64,000 nt of DNA from Deltaproteobacteria bacterium. Its GTDB lineage: Bacteria; Desulfobacterota; Desulfuromonadia; Geobacterales; Pseudopelobacteraceae. The stretch is taken from positions 54,282 through 118,281 of the forward strand of contig JAJXYO010000037.1 of NCBI GenBank assembly GCA_021780495.1, given 5' to 3'. Made by a program: the position numbers and the translations under genes. Positions 49,065 to 58,219 of this stretch are shown here, piece after piece (position 1 is the first letter of the stretch; each line of letters opens with the position of its first letter). A model generated the notes under the pieces. The model did not search any database, was not told where the DNA came from, and worked only from the letters and a program-made list of their open reading frames with translations.

Positions 49065-49928
49065 ATGCCAGAGCAAACAGCCATCGGTGTTATCGGTGGA
49101 AGCGGCCTGTATGATATGGAAGGACTTGAAGAGGTGCAGCGGATTCACCTGACAACCCCCTTCGGAGACCCGTCCGACGAATACGTCACCGGTGTACTGA
49201 ACGGCGTGCGGATGGTGTTTCTGCCCCGGCACGGGCGCGGACACCGCTTCCTGCCATCGGAAGTCAACTACCGCGCCAATATGTATGGTATGAAAAAGCT
49301 GGGTGTCGAGCGGATCATCTCCGTTTCAGCCGTCGGCAGCCTGAAAGATGCCATCGCGCCGGGCCACATCGTCATTCCTGATCAGTTTTATGACCGGACC
49401 AAGGGCATCCGCAAGGATACGTTCTTTGGTGATGGCATTGTGGCACACGCCGGTTTTGCCGATCCGGTCTGCGATTCCCTGTCGGGCACCCTGTACGCTG
49501 CGGCACTGTCAGCAGGAGCTACTGTCCACAAAGGAGGCACCTACATCTGCATGGAGGGACCTGCGTTTTCGACTCGCGCCGAATCCTTTTCGTATCTGGG
49601 GCTGGGCGCGTCAGTCATCGGCATGACCAACCTGACCGAAGCGAAGCTGGCCAGGGAAGCCGAGATCTGTTACGGCATCATAGCACTTTCAACCGATTAT
49701 GATTGCTGGCACGAACAGCACGATGACGTCACCGTCGAGGCGATCATCCAGATCATCCACCAGAATGTAGCCATGGCCAAGAGCATCATCCGCCATGCGG
49801 TAGCAGCTATCGGAGAACGAAGCTGTGCCTGCGGCAGTGCCATGCAATATGCAATCATTACCGATAAGGCGGCGATCCCTGTCGAAACCAAGCAGAGGCT
49901 GGAGCCTATCATCGGGAAATATCTCTAG
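49065..49928 (+). CDS. mtnP: S-methyl-5'-thioadenosine phosphorylase
   Basis: Splits methylthioadenosine, the by-product of polyamine synthesis, into adenine and methylthioribose-1-phosphate. The 287 residues show GVIGGSGLYDMEGL, FLPRHGRGHRFLPSEVNYRA, SVSAVGSLKD and the MTAP core YICMEGPAFSTRAES followed by GMTNLTEAKLAREAEICYG. Substrate specificity toward MTA rather than another purine nucleoside is inferred from these motifs. ATG at 49065 has GAAGGAG upstream. The PfkB gene follows 21 bases later. Confidence 0.92.
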   Translation: MPEQTAIGVIGGSGLYDMEGLEEVQRIHLTTPFGDPSDEYVTGVLNGVRMVFLPRHGRGHRFLPSEVNYRANMYGMKKLGVERIISVSAVGSLKDAIAPGHIVIPDQFYDRTKGIRKDTFFGDGIVAHAGFADPVCDSLSGTLYAAALSAGATVHKGGTYICMEGPAFSTRAESFSYLGLGASVIGMTNLTEAKLAREAEICYGIIALSTDYDCWHEQHDDVTVEAIIQIIHQNVAMAKSIIRHAVAAIGERSCACGSAMQYAIITDKAAIPVETKQRLEPIIGKYL

Positions 49929-49949
49929 CCCACAGGAGAGTATGAATTT

Positions 49950-50867
49950 ATGAGCATCGTGGTTGTCGGCACCGTGGCCTTTGACACGGTAGAAACCCCT
50001 TTCGGCCGGGGAGAAAACGTTCTGGGTGGCTCGGCTACCTATTTTTCCACATCGGCCAGCTTCTTCACCGATGTTTCCCTGGTCGCGGTGGTCGGTGAAG
50101 ACTTCCCTGACGAGCATGTGCAGTTTCTGCAGTCCCGCGACATCAATACCGACGGCCTGCAGCGCATTCCCGGCAAGACCTTTCACTGGACGGGCAAATA
50201 TGGCTACGATCTGAACGAAGCCCAGACCCTGGACACCCAGCTCAATGTGCTGATGGAATTCAAACCGGTCCTGCCAGAATCTTATCGCGACGCCGAATAC
50301 CTCTTTCTGGCCAATATCGATCCTGACCTCCAGATGGAGGTTCTGGAACAGGTGCGCAAGCCAAAACTGGTGGCCTGCGATACCATGAATTTCTGGATCG
50401 CCTCCAAGCCCGATGCGCTCCGCCGGGTTTTGCGGAAGGTGGATATTGTCGTCATCAATGAAGGGGAGGCGCGCCAGTTTACGGGAGAAGCCAACCTGGT
50501 TAAAGCCGCCCGTCAGATCATCGCCCTGGGATGCAAACGATTGGTTGTCAAGCGTGGCGAGTATGGTGTCCTGATGTTCACGGCCGATTCGGTCTTTGCG
50601 GCCCCGGCGTTCCCGCTGGAAGAGGTTTTCGATCCAACCGGCGCCGGAGATACCTTTGCCGGCGGCTTTATGGGCTATCTGGCCAATAGCGGTGACCTGT
50701 CCGAAGATGGCATCCGCCAGGCGCTTGTCTTCGGCTCGGTTATGGCGTCCTTCAATGTTGAGGACTTTAGTCTCAATCGCATGCAGCGTCTGGATTACAA
50801 GGAGATCGAGGCCCGTTACAAGAATTTCAAGGCCCTGACCAGTTTTCGTGACATTGTTCCGCTCTAA
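49950..50867 (+). CDS. PfkB-family sugar/nucleoside kinase
   Basis: 305 residues with the ribokinase fold: N-terminal VVGTVAFDTVETPFG and GGSATYFSTSASFF (substrate lid), and the catalytic signature DPTGAGDTFAGGFMGYLA with the base Asp near residue 240. The substrate cannot be read from sequence; position after mtnP suggests a nucleoside or pentose linked to MTA salvage. The two genes are probably one operon. Confidence 0.85.
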   Translation: MSIVVVGTVAFDTVETPFGRGENVLGGSATYFSTSASFFTDVSLVAVVGEDFPDEHVQFLQSRDINTDGLQRIPGKTFHWTGKYGYDLNEAQTLDTQLNVLMEFKPVLPESYRDAEYLFLANIDPDLQMEVLEQVRKPKLVACDTMNFWIASKPDALRRVLRKVDIVVINEGEARQFTGEANLVKAARQIIALGCKRLVVKRGEYGVLMFTADSVFAAPAFPLEEVFDPTGAGDTFAGGFMGYLANSGDLSEDGIRQALVFGSVMASFNVEDFSLNRMQRLDYKEIEARYKNFKALTSFRDIVPL

Positions 50868-50962
50868 CCCTTCGTATTATTGACATTGTTTCAAGAATTT
50901 GCTAGTTCTGTTCGCAAAAACAGACAGATTTCCCCCCAATCGGGATGTTCAGGAACTCTCGC

Positions 50963-51712
50963 ATGAAGCAAATTTTTATTGTCCTGCTGTTGTTGGTCAT
51001 AACTGGATGCGCCACCGAACACGACCAGCGCTTTGGAACGAATAATCCAGGTGCTTACCACTATCAGATGGGGCTTGGGTATCTGGGAGAACGCAACTAT
51101 ACCGGAGCCCTCATAGAGTTGACTGCGGCGGAAAAATACGAACCGGACAACCCTGAACTGCTCTATAAACTGGGCCTGGCCTACATCGGAAAGAAGAGAC
51201 CGGATCTGGCCGAGCCGAGGTTTCTGCGCGCATTGATACTCAAACCTAATTACACGGCTGTCCGCAATGATCTGGGGGTTGCCTATCTTGATCTGAAGCG
51301 CTGGGATAGTGCCATTAAACAGTTCAAAATGGTCAAAGACGACCTCTTCTACGATAACAGCGAAAACGCTAGCATCAACCTGGGGCTGGCCTATTTGGGA
51401 AATGGCGAATACTCCAAGGCACTGGAAGAGTTAGGGAGCGCCGCCGCACTCAACCCGCGCAATCCGATTATCCATGTTTCGCTTGGTCGGGTCTGGTTCG
51501 CCATGGATAAGACCGAACAAGCCATTGGCGAGTATAAAAAAGCGCTTGATATCTACAAAGATTATGGGGATGCTCACTATTATCTTGGTCTGGCCTATCT
51601 CAAGCTCAACAATGTTGCTGCTGCGCGGGCCTCTTTCAAGGAGGCAGTCCGCGTCATTCCCGAAACGGAACGTGGACTGTCAGCTTCAGGTTATCTGGAA
51701 CTTCTTAAATAA
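50963..51712 (+). CDS. TPR-repeat lipoprotein (PilF/PilW-like)
   Basis: 249 residues. The N-terminus MKQIFIVLLLLVITGCATEH ends in a lipobox (ITGC), so it should be a lipoprotein. Six or so tetratricopeptide repeats fill the rest (AYHYQMGLGYLGERNYTGAL, PELLYKLGLAYIGKKRPDLA, DAHYYLGLAYLKLNNVAAA). PilF/PilW lipoproteins assemble the type IV pilus secretin, but TPR lipoproteins have many roles. ATG at 50963 has AGGAA eight to nine bases ahead. A TTGACA at 50880-50885 may belong to its promoter. The RodZ-like gene follows after 11 bases. Confidence 0.75.
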   Translation: MKQIFIVLLLLVITGCATEHDQRFGTNNPGAYHYQMGLGYLGERNYTGALIELTAAEKYEPDNPELLYKLGLAYIGKKRPDLAEPRFLRALILKPNYTAVRNDLGVAYLDLKRWDSAIKQFKMVKDDLFYDNSENASINLGLAYLGNGEYSKALEELGSAAALNPRNPIIHVSLGRVWFAMDKTEQAIGEYKKALDIYKDYGDAHYYLGLAYLKLNNVAAARASFKEAVRVIPETERGLSASGYLELLK

Positions 51713-51723
51713 ACGAGGCCAAC

Positions 51724-52587
51724 TTGTCCGAGATCGAGTCACATTCCATCGATCCATCCGCCGCCTCGCCGGGCGCTATTCTCAAACGTTGCCGTGAATA
51801 TCACGAAATCACGTTGGAGGAGGCCGAAGAGTCAACCAAGATTGGTGCGTCCTATCTGCAAGCGCTTGAAGAAGACCAGATCGGCCAATTTGCAAGTCCG
51901 GCCTATCTCAAGGGTTTTTTGCGGATCTATGCCACCTATCTCAGCCTCAACCCGGATGACATGATCCGGCTGTATGACAAGCTGTACACCACCGGCAGTC
52001 TGCGGGATAACGGCAAGGCCGGAGCCAGCGGCAACGGCGCTCCCGCACCGCGGAAGAAGTTCCCGCTTCAGAAACTGGCGATGCCGGTTGTTCTTCTGGC
52101 GTTGATCCTTGTCACAGCTGCTATCGTCAACCGCTCACCTTCAACCCCGCTTCGCCAGAAGCAGCCGGTGCCGGTCACTGTCCCGGCAGTGGCACCCGCC
52201 GTACTTCCAGCCATCTCGTCTGTCAGACAGCCCGCTCCGGTGAAAAAAGCAGCCGAGGAGGTTCCCGACCACCCACAGGCCGATGTGCCTCCGACCACCA
52301 AGAACAATATTGCGCCTCCCCCCCCGGAAAACAGCAAGGGCTTCATCGTACGGATGAAAGTCACCCAGGCCGGCACACTGACGGTCACTATCGACGGGTC
52401 CACATCACAGGACTATGACCTTGTCGTCGGCGACAGCATCGAATGGAAGGCCGACCGCAGTATCACGCTTGAGCTCTCCAATGCCGGAGGAGTCGAAGTT
52501 GAGCTTAACGGCAAGCAACTCAAGCCCCTCGGGCCGCCCGGCAATCCGGCCGTTGTCGAACTGGATGCCGAGGGCATCAAACAATAA
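51724..52587 (+). CDS. RodZ-like helix-turn-helix membrane protein
   Basis: 287 residues with the RodZ layout. A cytoplasmic HTH domain at about residues 15-85 (GAILKRCREYHEITLEEAEE, YLKGFLRIYATYLSLNPDDM) is followed by a basic linker, one membrane helix (about 118-136) and a Pro/Ala-rich periplasmic stretch. A C-terminal beta domain (DUF4115-like, GTLTVTIDGSTSQDYDLVVG) ends it. RodZ links MreB to the cell-wall machinery. TTG at 51724 with GAGG five to six bases ahead is the likely start. Confidence 0.82.
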   Translation: MSEIESHSIDPSAASPGAILKRCREYHEITLEEAEESTKIGASYLQALEEDQIGQFASPAYLKGFLRIYATYLSLNPDDMIRLYDKLYTTGSLRDNGKAGASGNGAPAPRKKFPLQKLAMPVVLLALILVTAAIVNRSPSTPLRQKQPVPVTVPAVAPAVLPAISSVRQPAPVKKAAEEVPDHPQADVPPTTKNNIAPPPPENSKGFIVRMKVTQAGTLTVTIDGSTSQDYDLVVGDSIEWKADRSITLELSNAGGVEVELNGKQLKPLGPPGNPAVVELDAEGIKQ

Positions 52588-52736
52588 GCCTGTTATATTA
52601 TAGATTTACCGGCAGATTGAGTTCGTTCGGAGGCCATTGCCGCCCCTGCATACATGTGAATAAAATCACCACTGAGCCTTGACAGCGGGCTGTCCCATGT
52701 TAGACTCGTACTACAGTCAAACGCAGGGAGCAGCCC

Positions 52737-53111
52737 GTGGCAGAAAAGATGAAACGCATACTGGTAGTCGACGATGAAGAGAATGCCCGTATCGCTCTCT
52801 CCAAAATTCTGAGCCGTGAAGGATATGATGTCGCTTCCGCCGGCAACGGCTACGAAGCGCTTAACTATCTGCGGGGTAAAGATGTTGAATTGATCATCAC
52901 CGATATCAACATGCCCGAGATGAACGGCATGACCTTCCTGCGGGAATTGAACCGCAGCCACCCATCTTGCAGCGTGATCATGATCACGGCCTATGGCGAG
53001 GTGGAGTCATATATCGAAGCCATGAACCTGGGTGCTTTCGAATACATAAACAAACCGGTCAAGCTCGATGAGCTCAACAAGATCATCCACAAGATTTTCA
53101 AATCAAACTAA
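52737..53111 (+). CDS. Single-domain response regulator
   Basis: 124 residues, receiver domain only (CheY-like). Acidic pair in ILVVDDEENARIALSKIL, phospho-acceptor Asp in LIITDINMPEMNG (about residue 55), Thr in MITAYGE and Lys in INKPVKLDEL. No output domain, so it acts by protein contact. GTG at 52737 has GGAG six bases upstream. It starts a cluster with a universal stress protein and a receiver-kinase. Confidence 0.93.
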   Translation: MAEKMKRILVVDDEENARIALSKILSREGYDVASAGNGYEALNYLRGKDVELIITDINMPEMNGMTFLRELNRSHPSCSVIMITAYGEVESYIEAMNLGAFEYINKPVKLDELNKIIHKIFKSN

Positions 53112-53156
53112 CCCTGCCAAACAGGATAGATGTCTTAACAAAAAAGGAGTCGCATT

Positions 53157-53609
53157 ATGAAACCCTTTGAAAAAATCCTGGTCGCCATCGATTTTTCCGA
53201 AAACTCCGATTACGCCTTCGAGTATGCCCTGACTCTGGCCCAACAATTCCAGGCGGAATTGACAATCATGCATGTCATCAATGAGCCGGTCGATCTGCGT
53301 GGCTTCTACGTCCCCCACATCTCATTCGAACAGTTGGAGAAGGAGATCGGGGAAGGCGCAGAAAAAATGATGGGAACATTCTGCCAAACCAGAATGGGCA
53401 ATTTCACCACCTACAAGACCGCCATTGTTTCCGGCATTCCCTACGAAGAAATTATCAGAAAAGCGGAAGATAGCGGAGCATCGCTGATCGTGCTGGGTAC
53501 GCATGGCCGCACCGGTCTCGATCATCTCATCTTCGGCAGCACCGCCGAACGAGTAGTCCGCAGTGCTTCCTGTCCGGTTCTCACAATCCGCATGCCTGCC
53601 GAAAACTAG
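53157..53609 (+). CDS. Universal stress protein (UspA family)
   Basis: 150-residue single Usp domain: starts FEKILVAIDFSENSDYAFEY and ends with the ATP-binding type motif GTHGRTGLDHLIFGSTAERV (G-2x-G-9x-G-S/T) followed by CPVLTIR. This indicates the nucleotide-binding subclass. AAGGAG lies seven bases before ATG 53157. Position between a response regulator and a histidine kinase hints at shared control, but no direct link can be read. Confidence 0.93.
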   Translation: MKPFEKILVAIDFSENSDYAFEYALTLAQQFQAELTIMHVINEPVDLRGFYVPHISFEQLEKEIGEGAEKMMGTFCQTRMGNFTTYKTAIVSGIPYEEIIRKAEDSGASLIVLGTHGRTGLDHLIFGSTAERVVRSASCPVLTIRMPAEN

Positions 53610-53644
53610 CTGTAGTGTCTCGCCATTCCAGCGAGTACGCCACT

Positions 53645-54838
53645 ATGAAAGAAACTTCCCCACGTGAAACCAAGGCAGCCATTGTTGTCATAGATGACGA
53701 CATCCATATCCTCGAGCTGGCGGATCTGATTCTTGGCAGACGCGGTTACCAGGTATTTACAGCACCTACAGCCCGTAAGGGCATGGAAATTATTGCTGCC
53801 CGTTTACCGGAACTGGTTCTGCTCGACTATATGATGCCGGAGATGGATGGCCTGACGGCGCTGCGCGAAATTCGTACCCGGTTTCCGAATACCTATGTCG
53901 TTATGTTCACCGGCAAGGGCAACGAAGAGATCGCGGTCGAACTGATGAAAGGCGGAGCAGCCGAGTACATCCTCAAGCCCTTCAATAACCGCGATCTGGC
54001 CGAGCGCCTCGACAACGTCCTGCGGATCCGTGAAATAGAACTTCACAACAAGTCACTCCAGCAGGAGCATGTACGGCTTCTTCAGGAAATCGACAACTGG
54101 AATCAAGATCTGCAGAAGCGGGTACGAGAGAAAACCGACGCACTCCAGAAGGCACAATCCGAGATTGCTCAGTCCGAGAAACTGGCTGCCCTGGGATATC
54201 TCTCGGCCGGTATGGCCCACGAAATCCGCAACCCCCTCAATTCAATCTCGCTTTTCATTCAGCTTATGCGTCAAAATACGATCGATCCGGAGCAACTGGA
54301 TTATCAGGGCAAGATTTTGAAGGAAATTGACCGCATCGATGATATCATCCGTAAATTGCTGGATGCCTCCCGCCGCACCCGCACCATCACCAACGATGTT
54401 GCGATTGACCGGGTGATCGACAATGCCCTGGATGTGTTCTCGCCGCAGATCGAGACCGGCAAGATCAGGATTACGCGCTCCTACTGCGATTCTCCGCCAC
54501 TCATCAAGGCCGATCCTGCCGAGCTGGAGCAGATCTTTACCAACCTGTTCCTCAATGCCCTGGATGAAATGCCCTCCGGCGGGCATCTGGAAATCCGGAT
54601 CAGCGAGGAAAACGGAAGGGTGGTGGTCAGGGTCGCCGATAGTGGTGGCGGCATCTCAGCCGACACGCTCCCCAGTATCTTCGATCCCTTCTTCAGTACC
54701 AAGGCTCGTGGCACCGGCATGGGACTCCCGGTTGTTCAGCGCATTGCCCGCATCTATGAAGGCAACATTTTGGTCGAGAAAACCTCGCCGGAAGGGACGG
54801 TATTTCGCCTCGACTTTCCGGCATACACCTTGTCCTGA
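53645..54838 (+). CDS. Receiver-histidine kinase (soluble hybrid)
   Basis: 397 residues, no membrane segment. Receiver domain at about residues 10-125 (IVVIDDDIHILELADLIL, phospho-Asp in LLDYMMPEMDG, KPFNNRDLAE), a coiled coil at 130-175, and a kinase core with the H box GMAHEIRNPLNSISLFIQLM. Further motifs are NLFLNALDEMPSGG (N box), DSGGGISADTLPSIFDPFFS and ARGTGMGLPVV. Phosphorylation of the receiver probably controls the kinase. ATG 53645 is preferred over a GTG at 53615. Confidence 0.92.
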   Translation: MKETSPRETKAAIVVIDDDIHILELADLILGRRGYQVFTAPTARKGMEIIAARLPELVLLDYMMPEMDGLTALREIRTRFPNTYVVMFTGKGNEEIAVELMKGGAAEYILKPFNNRDLAERLDNVLRIREIELHNKSLQQEHVRLLQEIDNWNQDLQKRVREKTDALQKAQSEIAQSEKLAALGYLSAGMAHEIRNPLNSISLFIQLMRQNTIDPEQLDYQGKILKEIDRIDDIIRKLLDASRRTRTITNDVAIDRVIDNALDVFSPQIETGKIRITRSYCDSPPLIKADPAELEQIFTNLFLNALDEMPSGGHLEIRISEENGRVVVRVADSGGGISADTLPSIFDPFFSTKARGTGMGLPVVQRIARIYEGNILVEKTSPEGTVFRLDFPAYTLS

Positions 54839-55007
54839 TATATGGAATACCCACGATCACGAAAGAGATTTCAGCAAAAACAGCCACCATCAATGGTAAA
54901 GCACTAAAAAGCCCGGCAACGAACTTCTCGCAGGCGACCGTGCATTCCGCTTTCCTTTTGTATCGCTTTTAGTGTACTATTTTTCCATTCCTGCTCACGA
55001 GACAGCC

Positions 55008-55406
55008 ATGAATGATTCCCGCGGTAAAATTCTACTCATCGACGACGATCCCTTCTTTTTGAAGGTGCTCAGCGATGCCTTCAATGAAAACGGTTTCACC
55101 GTATTTAATGCAAACGACGGTATCGAAGGGGTAAAGGCCTTTTTGGAGAAGGGCCCCGATGCGGTCATCTCCGACCTGGTCATGCCCCGCATGGGTGGTG
55201 TCAGTACCTGCATGGAGATCGGCCGATTAGCCGGCGACAACCCTCCGGTCATTGTGCTGCTTACCTCCATGTTCCAGGAAGCGCCTCACGAACACGGCGC
55301 ACCGGAAATGGGAGCCAAAGTCCATATCCCCAAGTCAACCAAACCGGTTGACATCGTTATCATCGTCGAACAGCTCCTGGATCGCAAAAGATACCTGCAG
55401 GGCTGA
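55008..55406 (+). CDS. Single-domain response regulator
   Basis: 132 residues, receiver only: KILLIDDDPFFLKVLSDAFN, phospho-Asp in AVISDLVMPRMGG, Thr/Ser in LLTSMFQEAP and Lys in HIPKSTKPVDI. The alpha4-beta5 loop is unusual (QEAPHEHGAPEMGAKVHIPK). ATG at 55008 (MNDSRGK) is chosen over the longer frame from 54972. It may be the partner of the preceding kinase, 169 bases upstream. Confidence 0.88.
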   Translation: MNDSRGKILLIDDDPFFLKVLSDAFNENGFTVFNANDGIEGVKAFLEKGPDAVISDLVMPRMGGVSTCMEIGRLAGDNPPVIVLLTSMFQEAPHEHGAPEMGAKVHIPKSTKPVDIVIIVEQLLDRKRYLQG

Positions 55407-55412
55407 CCCTCC

Positions 55413-57011
55413 ATGCCGTTCATCTACCGCAATTTTTCCATTTCTCCCCACGATGGGGAAGAGAACCTGCCGTCATTACTGGCTCCCCTGATCGGGCTGG
55501 CAGTTGCGGATTTTTCTGATTTCCGCATTGTCCGTAAGGGGGTTGATGCCCGCCGCAAGCCGCGCGTCAAGTTGATCTACACGGTGTCGTTCACGACACT
55601 GGCGCCGGCGATTCTGCTTGCCCGCCTGGCCCAGATCCCTAACCTGGAATGGCAAGCGGAGCCGGAAACAACACTCTTCACACCGCTGCGCTCACACCAA
55701 CGCGTGGTTATCGTCGGCAGCGGGCCGGCCGGCTTGTTCACGGCCTTGCGGCTGGCTCACTACGGCCTGAGCGCTACCATCATCGAGCGAGGGCAACCGG
55801 TTGAACAGCGCGCCCTTGATGTTCAGCAATTCTGGAGAAACGGGCTGCTTGATCCGGAGAGCAACGTCCAGTTCGGCGAAGGGGGGGCCGGAACCTTTTC
55901 CGACGGCAAATTGACCTGCCGTTCGAAGGACCCCCTGGTTCCCTGGGTTCTGGAGCAACTGGCCGCCTTTGGAGCCCCTCCCGAGGTTCGCTATCTGGCC
56001 AAACCGCATATCGGAACGGACCGTCTGCGGCTGGTCGTACGTGCTATCAGGCAGCATCTTCAGGAACGAGGCTTCACGATCCGCTTCGGCTGTCGACTGA
56101 CGGATATTGCTGCGCTCAACGGAACGGTTACCTCTATCACCGTCAACGGCCAAGAAGAGCTCCCCTGCGACCGGCTGGTACTGGCAACCGGCCACAGCGC
56201 CCGTGATACGTACGAACTTCTGGATCGGCGGGATGTGCCGTTGGAGCGCAAGCCGTTTGCCATGGGTCTGCGGGTGGAACACCCCCAGGAGCTGATTGAC
56301 CGCATCCAGTACGGCAGCGCCCGCCATCCCAATCTGCCGGTAGCCGATTATGCGGTTACCTACAACAACACAGCGACAGGGCGTAGCGCCTATTCCTTCT
56401 GTATGTGTCCCGGCGGTGTTGTCATCGCGGGCGCATCGGAAGCGGGGGGTGTGGTTACAAACGGCATGAGCGGCCAGAAGCGAAACTCTGCGTTTGCTAA
56501 CAGCGCGCTGGTGGTAAATGTCACGACCGCCGACTTCGGCGGGGACGACCCGCTGGCCGGTGTCCGTTTCCAACGCCACTGGGAGCATCAGGCCTTTCTG
56601 GCCGGAGGAGGCGGTTACCACGCCCCGGCCCAGAATCTGATGACATTCCTGCGTCTGCCGGGCAACGTTCCTGCCAGCAGCAGCTATCGCCCCGGTATTG
56701 TCGACACGGAACTGGACCCGGTATTGCCACCCTTTATTATCTCCACCCTGCGAGAAGGAATCAACGATTTCAACAAGAGAGTCCGCGGCTTCGTCACAGC
56801 CGAGGCTACCCTGATCGGCATCGAATCACGCACCTCGGCACCGCTCAGGGTTCTGCGGGATGCGCGGTACGAGTCGATCGGCGTGCGAGGGCTGTATCCG
56901 GCCGGCGAAGGGGCCGGATATGCCGGCGGCATCATGAGTTCGGCAGTCGACGGCGTCAGGATTGCCGATACACTGGCTGCTCAGGTGGGAGTCGAACACA
57001 CAACCCCGTAA
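55413..57011 (+). CDS. FAD-dependent oxidoreductase (COG2509-type)
   Basis: 532 residues. An N-terminal domain of about 90 residues (starting MPFIYRNFSISPH) precedes a glutathione-reductase-type FAD-binding fold with VVIVGSGPAGLFTALRLAHY. QFGEGGAGTFSDGKLTCR, YSFCMCPGGVVIAGASEAGG and GLYPAGEGAGYAGGIMSSAV follow. This matches the widespread uncharacterised FAD dehydrogenase group; substrate unknown. It starts six bases after the response regulator. Confidence 0.82.
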   Translation: MPFIYRNFSISPHDGEENLPSLLAPLIGLAVADFSDFRIVRKGVDARRKPRVKLIYTVSFTTLAPAILLARLAQIPNLEWQAEPETTLFTPLRSHQRVVIVGSGPAGLFTALRLAHYGLSATIIERGQPVEQRALDVQQFWRNGLLDPESNVQFGEGGAGTFSDGKLTCRSKDPLVPWVLEQLAAFGAPPEVRYLAKPHIGTDRLRLVVRAIRQHLQERGFTIRFGCRLTDIAALNGTVTSITVNGQEELPCDRLVLATGHSARDTYELLDRRDVPLERKPFAMGLRVEHPQELIDRIQYGSARHPNLPVADYAVTYNNTATGRSAYSFCMCPGGVVIAGASEAGGVVTNGMSGQKRNSAFANSALVVNVTTADFGGDDPLAGVRFQRHWEHQAFLAGGGGYHAPAQNLMTFLRLPGNVPASSSYRPGIVDTELDPVLPPFIISTLREGINDFNKRVRGFVTAEATLIGIESRTSAPLRVLRDARYESIGVRGLYPAGEGAGYAGGIMSSAVDGVRIADTLAAQVGVEHTTP

Positions 57012-57039
57012 TTTTGGTGCATCTTAAAAGGAGCCTCAC

Positions 57040-58140
57040 GTGGCAAAACAGTTCGTAGCCGATATCAAGGATCGCGATAGCATTCATGCCGTTTTTCTGG
57101 TCAAGGACAAGATCATGGCCATGGCCAAGAACGGCAAACCGTACATGAACCTGCGCTTCATGGATAAAAGCGGCGAGATTGAGGGCAAAATCTGGGACAA
57201 TACGGACCTATTGGACAAGCAGTTCAATAAGGATGATTTTGTGCAGATCCGCGGCAAGGCCTCGGTCTACATGAACAAGATGCAGGTGGTCGTGGCCGAG
57301 ATCTGCAAGATCCCTGAGGAGCAGGTCAATCTGGCCGACTTCCTGCCCGAATCCCCCCGCAACAACGCCGAGATGCGCCAGGAGTTGCGGGACGTGGTGG
57401 CGGCTCTCGCCAACCCCCATCTGCGCGGGTTGATGGAGGCCTTCCTGGCCGATGGGCCCTTCATGGATCTGTACTGCATGGCCCCGGCCGCCAAGGGCAT
57501 GCACCACGTCTACCTGGGCGGCTTGCTGGAACATTCCCTGGCGCTGGTCAAGCTGGTCAAGACCATCGTGCCGCTCTACGGCGGTATCAACGAGGACCTG
57601 CTGATCGTAGGGGCGCTGCTGCACGATGTCGGCAAGGTCCACGAGATGAGTTACGAACGGGCCTTCGACTACACCGATATCGGCAAGCTGCTGGGGCATA
57701 TTACCATCGGTGTGGAGCTGGTGGAGGAGAGGATCCGCCAGGTGGAGGGTTTCCCGCGGGAGCTGGGCATCCTGCTGAAACACATGCTGCTCTCCCATCA
57801 CGGCCAGTACGAGTACGGTTCACCCAAACGCCCCAAGACGATCGAGGCCACGATCCTCAACTATCTGGATGACATGGATTCCAAGATCAACGGCATCCGC
57901 GCCCACATCGCCAAGGAGAGTGTCAGCACCTCCCGCTGGACCGCCTATCACCGGCTGTACGACCGTTATTTCTTCAAGAGCAATGGCATGGAAGAGGAAG
58001 TGGAGGTGGAACGGCTGTGTGACGAAACCTGCGAGCCGCCTCAGGTGGAAAGGCCTGTTGAAGCTGTCGCGGAAAAGCAGGAGCGTAAGGCCTTTGACCA
58101 TCAGCCCTTCAGGAAGCTGGAGAATCTGGATCTGTTTTAA
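57040..58140 (+). CDS. YhaM-like 3'-5' exoribonuclease (OB fold plus HD domain)
   Basis: 366 residues. An N-terminal OB-fold nucleic-acid-binding domain (KNGKPYMNLRFMDKSGEIEG, FVQIRGKASVYMNKMQVVV) is followed by an HD phosphohydrolase domain with HHVYLGGLLEHSL, the HD pair in LIVGALLHDVGKVHEM and HHGQYEYGSPKRPKTIEATI. This is the arrangement of YhaM/CbfA nucleases, which trim RNA or DNA from the 3' end. GTG at 57040 has AAAGGAG about six bases ahead. A terminator follows the stop. Confidence 0.87.
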   Translation: MAKQFVADIKDRDSIHAVFLVKDKIMAMAKNGKPYMNLRFMDKSGEIEGKIWDNTDLLDKQFNKDDFVQIRGKASVYMNKMQVVVAEICKIPEEQVNLADFLPESPRNNAEMRQELRDVVAALANPHLRGLMEAFLADGPFMDLYCMAPAAKGMHHVYLGGLLEHSLALVKLVKTIVPLYGGINEDLLIVGALLHDVGKVHEMSYERAFDYTDIGKLLGHITIGVELVEERIRQVEGFPRELGILLKHMLLSHHGQYEYGSPKRPKTIEATILNYLDDMDSKINGIRAHIAKESVSTSRWTAYHRLYDRYFFKSNGMEEEVEVERLCDETCEPPQVERPVEAVAEKQERKAFDHQPFRKLENLDLF

Positions 58141-58170
58141 TTCCAGGCTGCTTTCAGGTTCACATGTGGC

Positions 58171-58206
58171 AAACCTCCGAGGTTTCAGAAACCTCGGAGG
58201 TTTTTT
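58171..58206. terminator. Terminator between the YhaM-like gene and nfo
   Basis: A near-continuous inverted repeat, AAACCTCCGAGGTTTC then GAAACCTCGGAGGTTT, followed by a T run on the plus strand and preceded by A residues. It lies between convergent genes; it ends the plus-strand transcript and may also work for nfo. Confidence 0.9.
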
Positions 58207-58219
58207 CATCTCAGGAGTT

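Noticed and set aside
53655..53670. CACGTGAAAC near the receiver-kinase start as a parS site
   Set aside because: Only about 11 of 16 positions agree with parS.
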